Assembly (NCBI GenBank): GCA_037783545.1
Contig: JBBELK010000004.1
Location: forward strand, 930,001 to 994,000
Reading direction: 5' to 3'
Source: Henricia sp. BOLD:AAB3569
Taxonomy: Eukaryota > Echinodermata > Asteroidea > Spinulosida > Echinasteridae
DNA length: 64,000 bases
Shown here: positions 48,573 to 61,135 of the stretch, piece by piece
Position numbering within the stretch: the first letter of the stretch is position 1
Layout of the letters: each line of letters starts with the position of its first letter
Made by a program: the position numbers and the translations under genes
Notes under the pieces: generated by a model
Databases searched by the model: none
The model's input: the letters and a program-made list of their open reading frames with translations, nothing else
Told to the model about the DNA's origin: nothing

Positions 48573-48958
48573 CTTACGCGTTTCGGTCACTTCGCCCCGT
48601 TGCCACTTCTCCCATCGCCATTCGCCCCATTACCACTTCGTCCCATTACCACTTCGTCCCATCTCCTGACGGTATTTTGGTCTAAACGAAAGCGATATGT
48701 CTGTCTTTCTTTTTCCATTATTTTGCCTACCTGTACATTTTTACTGTTTAAACATTAGATATTTTATTTCCTGCAAAATTGGCATCATTTTTTTCCTTTT
48801 AAAACTTTAGCCGATGAAAAAGCAATGTTGAAATGGCATCGGGGCGAAATGGTAATGGAGCGAAGTGGCAGAGGGGCCGGGGCGGAGTGGCAATAGGGCG
48901 AAGTGATATGGGGCGAGCTGACATGGGGCGAGGTAGAAATGGGGCGAAATACCGTAAA
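48573..48958. mobile_element. Element H with tandem subterminal repeats
   Basis: The left arm has CTTCGCCCCGTTGCCACTTC-like units four or five times; the right arm has the complement (GGGGCGAAATGGTAATGGAG) about six times. The AT-rich centre is unique. Confidence 0.65.
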
Positions 48959-49782
48959 GCTGAATTACGTCACTTTTGCAGCAGCACGCATGTGCAAAAG
49001 GCAAGCTGCGGTGATGACGCGGCCCATGGCCGTACCCGGGTAGAAGAAAACCTCGAGCTTTCAGACTAAGGCCGCCGTTAATCCCGAGATTTGTGGGTTA
49101 ACCCACCTCGCGAGCAGGGTTAGAAATTACCGGGGTTAATTGGGAATTTTAACCCCGAGAAGTGTAGTCTGAACGCTCCGAATTACAGCATAGTCTGAAA
49201 CCCCTAAATAATTAATAAACTCGAGAAATTACAAATGAAAGGCCATTACAGAAACAGTTGCACATAATTATATTTAGCATGCACGGACACGCATTATCTT
49301 TATCGTACACCATTTTGTAAACATGCAGATCCGAATGTAAACAACGTCTACGACGGTGTAAAAATGTGGTTTTTGCCCCAATGAATTTATATGCAAACAC
49401 GTGTTCAGTGGATAGCCAAAATACTGCTTCGTATGTTTAATGAAATCGCTGTCGGCCTAGACAACGGATATATCTGTTATGATAATGAGTCAAAACCGAA
49501 AGTAGGCGCAATTTGTTGGTTTTTTTCCTCGGTAAAATGCCCCGCAGGAAGAGCTCTGTCTACGTAGGCCTATTATGGCATTTTCGGAGTGCCCTGCAAT
49601 GAGCAATCAATCCGTAAACTGAATGTTTGCTCTATATAGGGCCTATAGGTTATTGAGGATTGATGTAGCCTACGTATATAACAAAAAGATATTGCAGCTG
49701 TTCATTTTTATTTTAAATTAAGAGACTATCCTGTTTTGTCTTTTCTAAAAATGTATGCGGAATAAGAGCGCCTTTTTGGGCT

Positions 49783-50276
49783 AGATTCACACTTGGCCAT
49801 TTCGCGCGTAAATACGTGCCTTTACGGTTCCCCCACAATTCACTGCGCGCGTTACATGGCGCAGTGCATGATGGTATAAAAATCTAGTACGCTGGCAGAA
49901 TCTCGTACACGATTGTACACAAGTGAAAGGGTTTCGGGAGGTGAGAGGAGTTCTTGGCCGCTTCAAATTCATAAAACGCGGTGAATTTGTGTTTTCGACA
50001 CAAATGTATGGTAATATAGAGCTCGGATATACAGATTCAACCTACCGTATATCTGTTTTAGGGTTATATAGACATCTAGGTGTGGAATTTTTGAGATAAC
50101 TGTCACAAATCTGTGGTTACGGTATTGCGTGAAGCCGACTGCGTCGCCAGTCATGGATTCTGTGTTTTTCAGTAGGCCTACATCGTTTCACCCCCAATGC
50201 CACCCACACCGCTTTTTCTGAAAGCTACGTAGCTACGCCTAATTTACGCGCGAAAAGGCTCGGTGTGAATATATAG
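49783..50276. mobile_element. MITE W, long copy
   Basis: Left TAGATTCACACTTGGCCATT plus TCGCGCGTAAAT pairs with right ATTTACGCGCGAAAAGGCTC and GGTGTGAATATA. Confidence 0.6.
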
Positions 50277-50519
50277 AACATAGTGCACCAGTAAAACTTG
50301 AAATAGATTCAACCGGGAACTGTGCCAAACATCTGAGGCTGGACTTTTTATCAGACATTCAGGAAACGAGCAACGTAGTGCACTGCAGGTACAGGTCAGC
50401 GCTTGATGTATATCACATCCTCGGTCATCATGAATATGGGAATACCATAACAACCAAAAGACACGATTGCACCCCATTCGACAACCGTAACCGAAAGGAA
50501 TAATATATAGGTCCTGTAT

Positions 50520-50740
50520 TAAGTTATTAAAGCCCAATATTGCAGTCGCCTAAAATTGTACTAAAAATACGACTATAAAAGTGTTGAAAGCAATGGTAAC
50601 AAAAACCATATGTTTTTTTTCTTGTAAAATGGTGCCTTTGTGGCAGAAATTCCCACAGATAAATGTTTTCCTATTTATTCAACACAAAAACCATGCATGG
50701 ATTTTTCTGGTATTTTGAAGTATTACTGCACGCGTTTGCC
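50520..50740 (+). repeat. Dispersed repeat family O, copy 3
   Basis: It shares GAAAGCAATGGTAACAAAAA, AAAATGGTGCCTTTGTGGCA and CACAAAAACCATGCATGGAT with the other copies. Confidence 0.55.
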
Positions 50741-51404
50741 CTTAATTTTTTTTTCCAACTGGCCAGGCCAGTTGGCTTAAGTCTTCACTGGCCCGTCGGA
50801 ATTTCAAGTGGTCCGGTTTAATACTTGCCAAAAGTATGAGAGAGAATCGGCGTTAATTTAACGTGTTGGGATATATCTTGTCGTCGCAAGTGGACGGTTT
50901 CCTGTCATAAAGCTGAACGAGCATTAAGAGACATTACATGATTGGGAAAACTGCTAAAAACGGCTTTATCTCCATGTGTGACGAAGGATAGGGGTGGGAA
51001 TTTACGGTTAATTCAGATACCGGTTTGCAATTCTTTCAAGTGCCGGTTAACCGTTCGGCTGACACTAAAGATTGTAAAATGTTGCTGGTATTTATACTAT
51101 TATAGATGCAAGTGCAATGTACACAATATCTCTACATTTAGGCCCCCAAAATAATCGTTTAACCTTTATCTGGTCAAAATATAAATTTATTTCAATTTCA
51201 TGAAGTCATTACAAAAAAACCTCTGAAAACTATTGTAAATTCTTTAAAACTGGTTTTCATCTTTTTTTCGGTTAAACGGTTAACCGGTTAAAGGTCCCAT
51301 CCTTAACTGAGGATGTGTATTATATAAAGTCGTCAGCTCAGTACCTATACGTTCCGAAGCGAGAAAAAAATAAGTGTGCCTAAGCTTTCAAGAAACTGTG
51401 CACG

Positions 51405-51505
51405 GCAAAGCCGCCGTCCTATTACACCGGTGTTCGTTTGACACAAATGTAACACCCAAAGAATTAAAAACCTTGGTGTTTTTAACACCGCATTTTTTGC
51501 AGTGT
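51405..51505. mobile_element. GTGTTAA-type element, fragment
   Basis: CCTTGGTGTTTTTAACACCG and CATTTTTTGCAGTGTA match the end of the 60,611 element; CACCGGTGTTC and GTAACACCC lie further in. Confidence 0.5.
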
Positions 51506-51645
51506 ATACATATGAATATGAACAGGTGGTTAATGATGCTTATACGCATGCTGCACGCTGTCTGCAAACATGTAGACCGAAGTCCATCTTCTCTGAAGTT
51601 CACGTCAGTCCATCTCTCCAGAGTACTTGCTGTGGCCAAGTATAT

Positions 51646-51690
51646 AGCCAGCACAATTTGTGGCAGAGGGACTCCTCCCCCACCCGGTCA
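51646..51690. mobile_element. MITE family D, fragment
   Basis: Only the left end (AGCCAGCACAATTTGTGGCA) and part of the C-rich body are recognisable. Confidence 0.45.
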
Positions 51691-52126
51691 TCCTTATGCC
51701 TTAACAGTACCGAATTACCGAGCTAAGCATTGATAATAGGATTGCTATTACATTTTGCTCATAACAAGGGCAATCTCAATCATTTACTCTTCATTGTGCA
51801 TTATATACAATAATGTACGAGTTGTACGAGCTCTTGGGTAAGTGGCAACATTTTGTGCTCGCACAGTTCGTTAACAATCAAATGGAGGTAGAACCGTAAT
51901 ATTGTGGCCCCTGCCTGACGGGGCTAGTGGCCAGGGCACTGGGGTCTACGTGTGTACTATTAACTGGATAATATGGTCACGCACAGTAAATTGCCTCAAT
52001 GAACCATAGCTACCGCGTAAGACTTTACGAGGAGTTTAAGAAAAAAACAAACAAATTATCTTTTCAATGGTGTACTTCTTGATTCACTTTTTGCTGATTT
52101 ACGGCTACAGGCATGTACTTCATACA

Positions 52127-52219
52127 CTATGAGCAACTAACAATGGAAATTGGGCACAAACCATTGTTATTAACAATGGTGTATTCCAAATTTCAATTGT
52201 TAGTTGATCCTAGTAATAG
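52127..52219. mobile_element. 90-base hairpin element, third copy
   Basis: It repeats CTATGAGCAACTAACAATGG and a complementary right half with a few mismatches. Confidence 0.6.
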
Positions 52220-52261
52220 GACGTGATAGGGTGTTGAAATATCTGCACATGTGAACGTTTA

Positions 52262-52498
52262 TATAGACGATGTGCTCTTTGTTTATATCTAAACCGCCCT
52301 CTGTTGAAAATGTTTGTTGTATGCGCACGCATCCTGTTTTGCATATATTTGGTTTGGTAAAGTGCCAAAGGTGACATGATTCACAGACGATTTGACATGC
52401 GCCTCATTCCTAAACCAAATTTATGCAAAACACAATGCGTGCGCATAACGCCAGGCATGTTTTGGTTTGCTGTGACGCCAGAGGGCACATCGTCTATA
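52262..52498. mobile_element. MITE J
   Basis: TATAGACGATGTGCTCTTTG and CCAAATATATGC-type blocks on the left pair with AAACCAAATTTATGCAAAAC, GAGGGCACATCGTCTATA on the right. ATGCGCACGCAT and TGCGTGCGCATA pair near the centre. Confidence 0.65.
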
Positions 52499-54027
52499 GA
52501 GGCCACCTGTTTAGTCTGTCAGTCCCTTAGGTGGCCACTATACACGATTTGACTGATGTAACTAAATCAATTAAAGTGTGCTTATGCATACTCATTTTTA
52601 AAACCATCTTTTTAAAATAATATACCGACACACTTTAGAAACGCAAAACAGAAAATTTAATGTAATTATTATGTAACTAATACAGGCAATAATAATGAGG
52701 CCCAAACAACATTTGAATGGCAAAGACATAATTTTGTCGATAAGGCTGGGTTTGAATCTCATCCATGTTCCCAATATGAAAACAATTGACAAAACGCAGA
52801 AAATTCTGTGCAGCTGTCACGTATATCACAGGCATGCACAATCATGTTGAATGCAATGCACGTGCAACACGAGTACCTGGATACATGAGGTTTCATACAC
52901 ACGTATATACATGGACTCTACGTCCTTCGTCAAAAGTGTTTTTATGGTAACGGCTCTCTGACCGAGTGTTTCCGTTCTCAAGCTGCGGCGGCTCATTTCG
53001 ACGTCCCCGCTATCCTGGCAACTAGCTAATGGGAGGTTGCCATCGTAATATCCGAGCACGAAATTACTTTCAATTACCTTTATTTTATTTGATGGCCACT
53101 CTTGATGGGAGTATACCAAATATCCTTGAAAGGAAAATAGGTTTTTTAAATAGCAGGCATAAAATGTGTTTCGTTTTTGTCTTTGTGTATAAACAAAATG
53201 TATGGTCGTCGTCGGAGATTATAATAGACTGGCCAAAGAAAATGTCAAGGATGTTTATATGCGAACGTGGGTATTCCTTAATTTGGAAACGGTGCATGGA
53301 TAATGGTTGATCCGCTAAATGCAAATAGTCAGGAACTACGAAATTATCTGAAATGTAGCGACAGAAAACAAATTGGCTTCAAAAAGAAAACGGAAATATG
53401 ATTCGGTGAAATGGAATTGCACGATAACCGTACATGTAACTCTTACTAACCTAACCAGTCTTATACACAAAACATAATATTTATTTATTTTTTTTTTTTA
53501 TTTCTGATATTTAACCAGGGTATCCTGTTCACATAATAAACGTGGTCTTCCACTAGACCCTGGGGTCTTAAAATGATTAATAAATAATAAATTTAAAATA
53601 TAAAATATTGTTCTGAAGGCAGACCCAGAAGGGAGCACTCATAAATAAATATATATATATACAAGTACATGTACATGTAATTATAATATAGAAGTATAAC
53701 ACTTAAAATACATTCCACGGGGACCAAAATGAAGCAAAACAATAATGTAAATTCATTTTTAAAATAATAAAAACAAAACAATTATTTATACAATAACAAC
53801 AATTTAAAACCATTTTAAACAGAATTAAAGCAATAAAAAGAATATAATTCTGTCAGAATTAAACACATATACACAGGGCAAAAGGAACGAACAGATAACA
53901 AGGCAGGGGAACAAACGAAGCTGGCAAGACGTATACAGAACAAAGAGGATAGGTGGGACAATAGGACAAACAAACAAATATGACAGATTATTCAACGTAT
54001 AATAATTTAAAACGATAAAACAAATTA

Positions 54028-54199
54028 ATAGACAGCCGAAGTGTGACGGGCTTGCCATGTTAATTGGCTCTAAACATCATGGCCGTCAGCAAAAGTACCA
54101 TTGCAAAAGGGCAGGGACACGGTTAATTGATTGTTTAGTGTATAGAGCTAATTGGCTAGGCAACTAACAAAAGATGACGTATCACTTCGGCAGTCTATT
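54028..54199. mobile_element. MITE E, copy 2
   Basis: The same inverted ends (AATAGACAGCCGAAGTG and CACTTCGGCAGTCTATT) and the same interior CATGGCCGTCAGCAAAAGTA. Confidence 0.7.
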
Positions 54200-54424
54200 T
54201 TAGCGTAGAATGTATCCGCAGGGTAAAAAGTCAATCTTACACTCGCTGTGTCAGAATGTGAAATTGGCCGTCAAATTTGAACCAGAATGGCATTTTCACG
54301 GTTTGTAACATTACATGTAACGTCATCATGCAGTTACCGTGAAAATGCACTGAATGACCAAGCGAGCTACAGTGTGTCATCCTATTTGACACGACTTATC
54401 CAGCATCCTATGACACGCTGTACG

Positions 54425-54637
54425 CAGGGGCGGATCCAGGGGGTGCATGGAGGGAGCACACTCCCTCTTTTCCAAAAAAGTGGTTAAATAATGCCCCAGA
54501 TCGCACTACAGAGCATCTAGAATCCATCTAGAAGCCGTTAGGGCTTCGCGCTACGCGCTCGCTATTTCATTGTCATCAGCATTTCATGCTTAAAAATGTC
54601 ACGCTCCCCCCTTTTCAAAATCCTGGATCCGCCCCTG
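54425..54637. mobile_element. Short DNA element with CAGGGGCGGATCCAGG ends
   Basis: CAGGGGCGGATCCAGG and CCTGGATCCGCCCCTG are perfect inverted ends, flanked by GTACG on each side (54,420-54,424 and 54,638-54,642). Such ends are common among hAT-like non-autonomous elements, though those usually duplicate 8 bases. Confidence 0.7.
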
Positions 54638-54869
54638 GTACGTGTAGCTCCCTGTGTCAATATAAGTGTTATCTCACGATGACATTAGACGTTATGTCAG
54701 TTTACCATGAAAATGCCCAGTTGAAAGATTACTATATACGGCCACACCATCATGGCACTGATGCAGTATAAAATGTGTGTGTTGGTGCGGAAGACCCGTA
54801 GAGTCCGTTCAATCCTTACAGATGTATCATGTTTAGTTCTTCTGTTGCTTTAACAATGCTGAAGGAAGT

Positions 54870-55200
54870 AACCCGATTAAAGCCCAAATATAAATCATTT
54901 GCAGTGACATAAAAGTTTACTTTACGAGTTGACAAGAACAATCCGGCGACTAGAAGTGTTGATATCAATGGTAACAAACGCCACATGATTTCGTTTCCCG
55001 TGTAAAATGGTACCTTTGTGGGAGAAATTGCCACATGGAGCAGGTGCCCTTTTTTATCGTTTGTAATTTTGTTTTTGTTTTTACCATTCATTCAACACAA
55101 AAGCCATCCTTGGATTGTTAAGGTTTTCTGAAGTATTACTGCATCTATGTGGCTGTAATTTCTGCAAGTTAGTTTATCAACATTATTCTTTAGTCATGTA
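54870..55200 (+). repeat. Dispersed repeat family O, copy 4
   Basis: It carries AATGGTAACAAACGCCACAT, AAAATGGTACCTTTGTGGGA and TTGTTAAGGTTTTCTGAAGT in the family order. Confidence 0.6.
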
Positions 55201-55260
55201 TATAATGTGGTTGTTGTTCCTGAAGGTTTTCCAATCATGTAATCTGTTTAAGCATGTACA

Positions 55261-57094
55261 TAAGCATGTGCTTGATTTCCAGACGCCTATACACTTCCGA
55301 TACCGCTTTTAAGCGTGTACCTCTTCACAAAGAGGGAGTTCAATAAAAATAGGCTGTACGATATTAGAGCGCACTCGTTCCTAGATCCTGCCCGCTGTGC
55401 AAATACCTTTTCTAGATTTTATTATATGCGTCGTGTTTGCCTGTGCAAACAGTTAACAACGGCCATGCAGCCCTTGAATGTCATTTTAAAACTTCCATTA
55501 GTTTTAAGGCATGTTTGCGCAGCGAAGGCTCAACGCTGCATTGACGAACCGACAGTCAATTAGGACCTATGTCGTGACGTATATTTTATGCCGACATCGG
55601 CATGCACCTAATTTCTGCTTCGAATTTACAAAACAAGAGTGAAAGAAAAACTGTGCTCCAGGAAAATTGTTTCAAAGAAATTAGCCACAAAATATAAAAA
55701 TCATTAAAAATAAATAAATAAATAAATAAAACAAAATGGATTTTTAAAAAGAATTTCATTCTGTCGCTTGTTCATATTTTGGGGAGACACTAGGTGCAAT
55801 CGCAGATCACAGGGATCGCAAGCCGAAATATTTAAATTTATGTGTTGATGACGTCATAGAATACAATTTGCACATAATGAATCAGCCGAATATGATTGGT
55901 TCTTATCCTTTCTTTTGTTAAACATCGAAAGTTATAAGGTGCGTGGTGTTGTCCGTTAAACTAGCTATTGATTTCATCGGATCTTAATTTTGGAAAATAA
56001 GACCTTTTTGGCTTCTCAAACTCCCATTTTGTCACGACAGACCCGTATTCACTTCCATCAAACCGAGCATAAGAGCTGAATACTCACTGACACTGACTGA
56101 TGCGTGCGCCATTTAATTAACAACGATGCAGATAAACAAGGAAATTAGATCTTTTCAATATGTTCCCAGATTAATCTTGACAAAATGCTTTAATTAAATT
56201 TGAAACTTTGACGAATTAATATACGGTGGTGTGCAAAATGAACACGCATAATATGAAGAAATTGATATTCAATGCCTTACAGTGTCTGCTTTACATATAT
56301 TTTTCATTTGAGCATAGGCCTAGCTTACGTTAGTGTCTGCCAGTCCTATTATTTAAATCAAACTTATAATCAAAAACAAGATATATATGTGTTCGAATAA
56401 ATTTGCGAAGGACGGTATTGTTATGAGAAGTTTGTTGTGATTGTTGTTAATTCTATGGCATCTTCGGTAACTGAAGCCCTTTATATCATCAACTATACCG
56501 TATATAGCTTATGGCATAAAATGCCTATTGTTCATAGACATAGGCTAGGATGATTTTGCATTTTTGGCAACTGAAGGCCCTTTATGCCATTAACCGTACT
56601 CTATTATCAACTTCAGATGACGAGAAGGAGAGTTTTAGAAGTGGGTGGAAAGACCCCAAGTCTATATATCACCACCCACATTGGGCCGAGTGTAGTGGGA
56701 TTTCTTCGAATTCATTCCCTTTTATATAAACACTTCGCCGCGTATATCCGTTTTCTTGCGTGGTAGAATACCTTCAATTTTGTTTTGTTTCAGGCGCTTT
56801 CCAAACTGCGCATCCGAGTTGGTTAAGAGTGTGTTTTTGGTGGTACACGCATAACACTATACGATGGCCAATAATGCATCGACCGTGGCAGAATATTAAA
56901 CTCGTGTATAATTTACGGATTTTGTCTCTATATCTTTATTTCTCATACATTTTTGGTGCACAGCTCAACCAACGCCAACAGTATAAAGCACAACTTAGCT
57001 TCCTTCGTTTTCAAGCCAATATATGCAGCATTAGTAACCTTAAAGACAGATTACATGATTGGAAACAGTTAAAAAAAACAGGAACAACAGCATT
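55261..57094. other. Unassigned intergenic stretch
   Basis: AT-rich with a (AAAT)n run at about 55,709-55,730. The open frames at 55,315 and 56,760 carry no recognisable domain. Confidence 0.4.
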
Positions 57095-57540
57095 ACATAA
57101 CTAAAGAATAATATTAATAAACTGCCTTGTGGAAATTTTAGCCACAATTAGCGCCTACATGCAGTAATACTTCAGAAAACCTGAAAAATCCATGCATGGT
57201 TTTTGTGTTGAATGAATAGTAAAAATCGTTTGCAAACGAAAGCACCTTCAGTTGGCAATTTCTCTCACAAAGATACAATTTTACACGGGAAGGAAACCGC
57301 ATGTGGTGTTTGTTACCATTGCTATATCAACACTTTTAGTCGGGTTTTTGTCAACTCATGAAGTAAAAGCACCCTTAGTTGGCAATTTCTCCCACAAAGG
57401 TGCCATTTTACACGGGAAGGAAACCATGTGGTGTCTGTTACCATTGCTACACTTTTAGTCGGGTTTTTGTCAACTCATGAGGTAAAATTTTGTGTCACTG
57501 CAAATGATGTATTGGGACTTCAAGCGTTTTCAAGCCCATA
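57095..57540 (-). repeat. Dispersed repeat family O, copy 5 with internal duplication
   Basis: It is a reverse-orientation copy. The block with GTTGGCAATTTCTC.CACAAAG and TTACACGGGAAGGAAACC is present twice in tandem (about 57,250 and 57,380). Confidence 0.6.
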
Positions 57541-58754
57541 TATATATATACAGCATTAGCAACCTTAAAAATGCTACCACTTGGTACCATTCAATTTAAT
57601 AAATTCAATTATTTCTTTCGGATGCACACACAAAAACAGACATAGGCCTAAGTCATGACTTTTTCATGTAGGACTGGGAAACGACACAACAATTCTATGT
57701 TTTTTTTACAACTATGAATGTAAACCCTTGAACATGCATGTCATTATTTCGAGATGGGTGTAACCTGACATTAGCCGTAACCCCCAAAGCGCATGTGCAC
57801 GTTTTTCTAAAATTGACAAGATCCAATCTATATTACCTGTATATTCCACATTTTTGCCTATCATGTACCGAAGTAATTATCAAGTAATTTTCGTACTGGT
57901 CGCAGTAAAACGTCGTCCATGCTCCTTCCTGGGATTGGATTGTTTATGGGGTCACTTCGCCACTTATCCTTGATTGAATTGTTTTTCGCGGTAGAAAAAT
58001 ACCTTCATTTTGTTTTTGTTATAGGCGCTCTCCAAACTACGCATAACGATGGTAAACGATGTTGTATTTGTTTTGAAATTACAAATGTGTCATATACTAT
58101 CTCTCTGGACATGAGATTCAGTGAGATTTACGGCAGTATCTGATATGCATTTTTAATGCAAACCTCGATTAAAACCGACTCGCAAAACCGAACCACAACT
58201 TTCCTCCCGTATTTTTTTAAAAATCACGGTGTCAGTCCGGACACGTTATCTGCTGCGGGAATCGATTTTGGAGCCGCAGGGACTGATTTCCGCGACTGAT
58301 GAGTTTCTCCGTATACTTTACAAGAGTCGCCGGATGTAAATTTCTATTCCCTATAGTGCACCAAGTAAACGTCATTGCTGTCTCGTACTGTAATGTTCTG
58401 GGACCAGCTATAGCTTCAAGATATGTCTGAGATGCCTTTATCTATCTATCTCGTCCCAGGCACCGAGCTTATGAAGGGTGTATTTGAATTGTCGCCGGAC
58501 GCTGAGTGTTTGCGCTCATATCTGATGTCAAATAGTCCATAGAACGTGACTGTCTTCCAGCACAAAAAGACGCAAAATAACGAGGCAATACGTTTAATGT
58601 TTGTTCTCGATACTTGAAGACGATTTAAGTGTGCTTAAATAGAGTTAGAATACATTGTAATTACGGACTTCACCAACAGGGTATATTATTTTGTTTATTT
58701 TATAAAGTGCTCGGAACTCCTTTATGCAATAATTGCGAACAAACAACAAAATCT

Positions 58755-58990
58755 TGACTTTTAAAGGAGTGTGTCCAGATCCCGTTTTTGATGCCATATC
58801 TGTCATATTTTCCCAATTAGCATTCTGAATGTTCCCGGGCAACTGTTTTTGTGTGGCGCCGGCTTCATTTGTAATCGTGAGTCATAGGATATCTTCAAAA
58901 AGCAACGGTGGAGATTGCAAATTTCATGTTTTCTTTCCATGGATAGTATTTTGGGGAGGTATATTTTATATTTTATATCGTCCATGCAGA
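58755..58990 (+). mobile_element. M280 family copy, rearranged
   Basis: A good 5' end (CTTTTAAAGGAGTGTGTCCA then GATCCCG) and the GGAGATTGCAAATTTCATG to GGGGAGGTATATTTTAT block are present, with the middle replaced. Confidence 0.6.
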
Positions 58991-59734
58991 AATTGCACTT
59001 ACAGCGGTGGCTGGTGATGCAGTTAGCCTTGCCACAAGAGGTGTTCGTACATGTTACCGATAAAATATGTGACATCTCTCGGGATCCTCGATTTTGTGGT
59101 CAGAATATAATTTCCGTCGTTTTAAGTGTATATATACCATTTCTTTGGCTAATTTTTATGTAAAATGTACAGGGTATCGGAGCAATTTCCAGGATTGTCA
59201 ACATGTGTTTTGGTGTTCTGTAAGGGTCTCCTTGATCCATCTAAAGTGGTAGTTTGCTTTCACCACAAAATTCCCACGGGGGTGCACATGCTCCCGGACT
59301 AATGTATTTGTTTCCTTCTAAAATGATGTCTATAACACTGCTATTCTTCGCACGGTCGCACAATTATAGACAACGTTGCACAGCCCGTTCTATTAGAAGA
59401 CTTGTGATTGCCGTTCATTTTAAAGCTGTCAAATTAGTGTGTATATAAGTATGCAGCTCTGGACCTTGCACTAATTGGTCTCGATTCCCATTAAATGTCA
59501 TGTTAGGCATCAACAGCAGCCATGCACACTTCTGGCTGTCCATCTCCTGAAGTCATCATGCACTCAGTGCAGTGACGCTTGAGTCTGATGATAAGGTTGT
59601 CGGGGCTTTCTAGGCGTTAAATGATATGACATGACTAAGGATGCAAGCGTACCTCCTGTGTGACTTGGTACCTGCCGATCAGCATCTTTGTTCTTGTGAT
59701 GTACACCAGTTTCCGGAAACTTTACATATCACAA

Positions 59735-59958
59735 CAGGGCTGTAGTCGATTCCATGCATCACAAGTCCAGAGCCGATAAAATCACAAGTCCGTGAGAAGT
59801 CCTGCACAAGTTCGTCACAAGTCCAGTAACAACAAGCAAAGGATGAGCACGCACAAAATATTGCCTTGAATTAATAGTGACTTGAATTAAGACCCTGGGA
59901 CTTGTGGTGGACTTGTGAAACGTTGTGAGGACTTGTGATGGACTCGACTACAACCCTG
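59735..59958. mobile_element. MITE P with CACAAGTCC words
   Basis: CAGGGCTGTAGTCGATTCCA plus ATCACAAGTCC at the left pairs with GGACTTGTGATGGACTCGAC and TACAACCCTG at the right. CACAAGTCC/GGACTTGTG recurs about seven times inside. Confidence 0.7.
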
Positions 59959-60124
59959 TCTTACAAACGTCTAGTCTAGTCATTTTGGTTGGTGACCGGG
60001 TGTTGCATATTTAGTGGCCACATCGTTTTGGTTTTTTTCACTTTGTAACACGTAGGCCTAAAGTATATGTACTGAGTTGATGCTCCTGGTTCGTGATTCT
60101 TTTTCTCCGTTCTTTTGTACCATA

Positions 60125-60420
60125 GTCAAATAAAGGAGCGTGTGTTCACATTTTTGAACCCCCAACCCCATTTTCCCTATGGGTGTTGAGATGTTGATAC
60201 CTTATCATTTGTCATGTTTTTCCCTTTACCGTTCTGAATTATTTCGCTCCCAATTAACATATTTACAAGGATATTGTCAAATATCACCCATGTTCTGTAA
60301 ACTTAATTTATCTGATTACATTAAACTGTGCATTGATTACACCAACATTTTTGCTTCCACATCCAAATTGGAGATTGCAAATTTCTTGTTTTCACCTCAT
60401 AGAGACTCCTTTAAGATGAG
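60125..60420 (+). mobile_element. M280 family copy, 3' truncated
   Basis: It runs from CAAATAAAGGAGCGTGTGTT through TTTGCTTCCACATCCAAATT to TTCACCTCATAGAGACTCCT, lacking the 3' GGGGAGGT block. Confidence 0.6.
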
Positions 60421-60610
60421 AAGTGATGGCATTAGACGTGCACCTACCTGCACATTGTTCCAATAGCGATGACGATAGTCGCATGACATATTCACGAGAA
60501 GGACCTATTTATAGCTCGATCAATACAATGTCCAGAGACACGCTCGATTAAGCAAAACCATACTAAGCTGGAATTTGTATCCAAAACATTTCAAACCATC
60601 ATTGCTATAC

Positions 60611-60847
60611 ACTGCAAAAAACCGTGGTGTTAAATTAACACCAGTGGTGTTGTCTTATATAGATACCAAGCCTGGTGTTATAATTTAACACCATAGGTGT
60701 TAGTTTTAATTCCTCAATTGGAATAAATGCATTATTTGTAACACTAGGTGTTAAAAATTAATACTTGTGGTGTTAAAACTTGACACCAGGCATGGTATCT
60801 ATATAAGACAACACCACTGGTGTTAAATTAACAACACAGTTTTTGCT
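60611..60847. mobile_element. GTGTTAA-type inverted-repeat element
   Basis: ACTGCAAAAAACCGTGGTGT, TAAATTAACACCAGTGGTGT and AGATACCAAGCCTGGTGT on the left are mirrored at the right through ACACCACTGGTGTTAAATTA. A right-end fragment of a relative is at about 51,405-51,505. Confidence 0.7.
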
Positions 60848-60896
60848 TTAATGTAATGAGGTTTTGAGGTATTGCATGGCTAATTAATACTTTAGG

Positions 60897-61135
60897 GTTG
60901 GTTTATGAGCCTTTTCGCGCGTAATTGCGACGCGCGTCGCTTTGAGGGAAAAAGGAGGGCATTTTTAGTGTAACGATGAACTGAAATCACAGAAATAACT
61001 TAGGAGGAACGTGTTTTTGTGATTCTGTGATTTTCAGTGCATTGTTTCACTCTAAGTTCTCCCCACGCCGCTTTTTGCGAAAGCTATGCGCGTCGCGTCT
61101 ACGCGCGAAAGGGCTCAGTGTGAATCCACCCTTAG
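60897..61135. mobile_element. MITE W, 240-base copy
   Basis: Left TATGAGCCTTTTCGCGCGTA plus ATTGCGACGCG pairs with right CGCGTCGCGTCTACGCGCGA and AAGGGCTCAGTGTGAAT. Confidence 0.65.
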
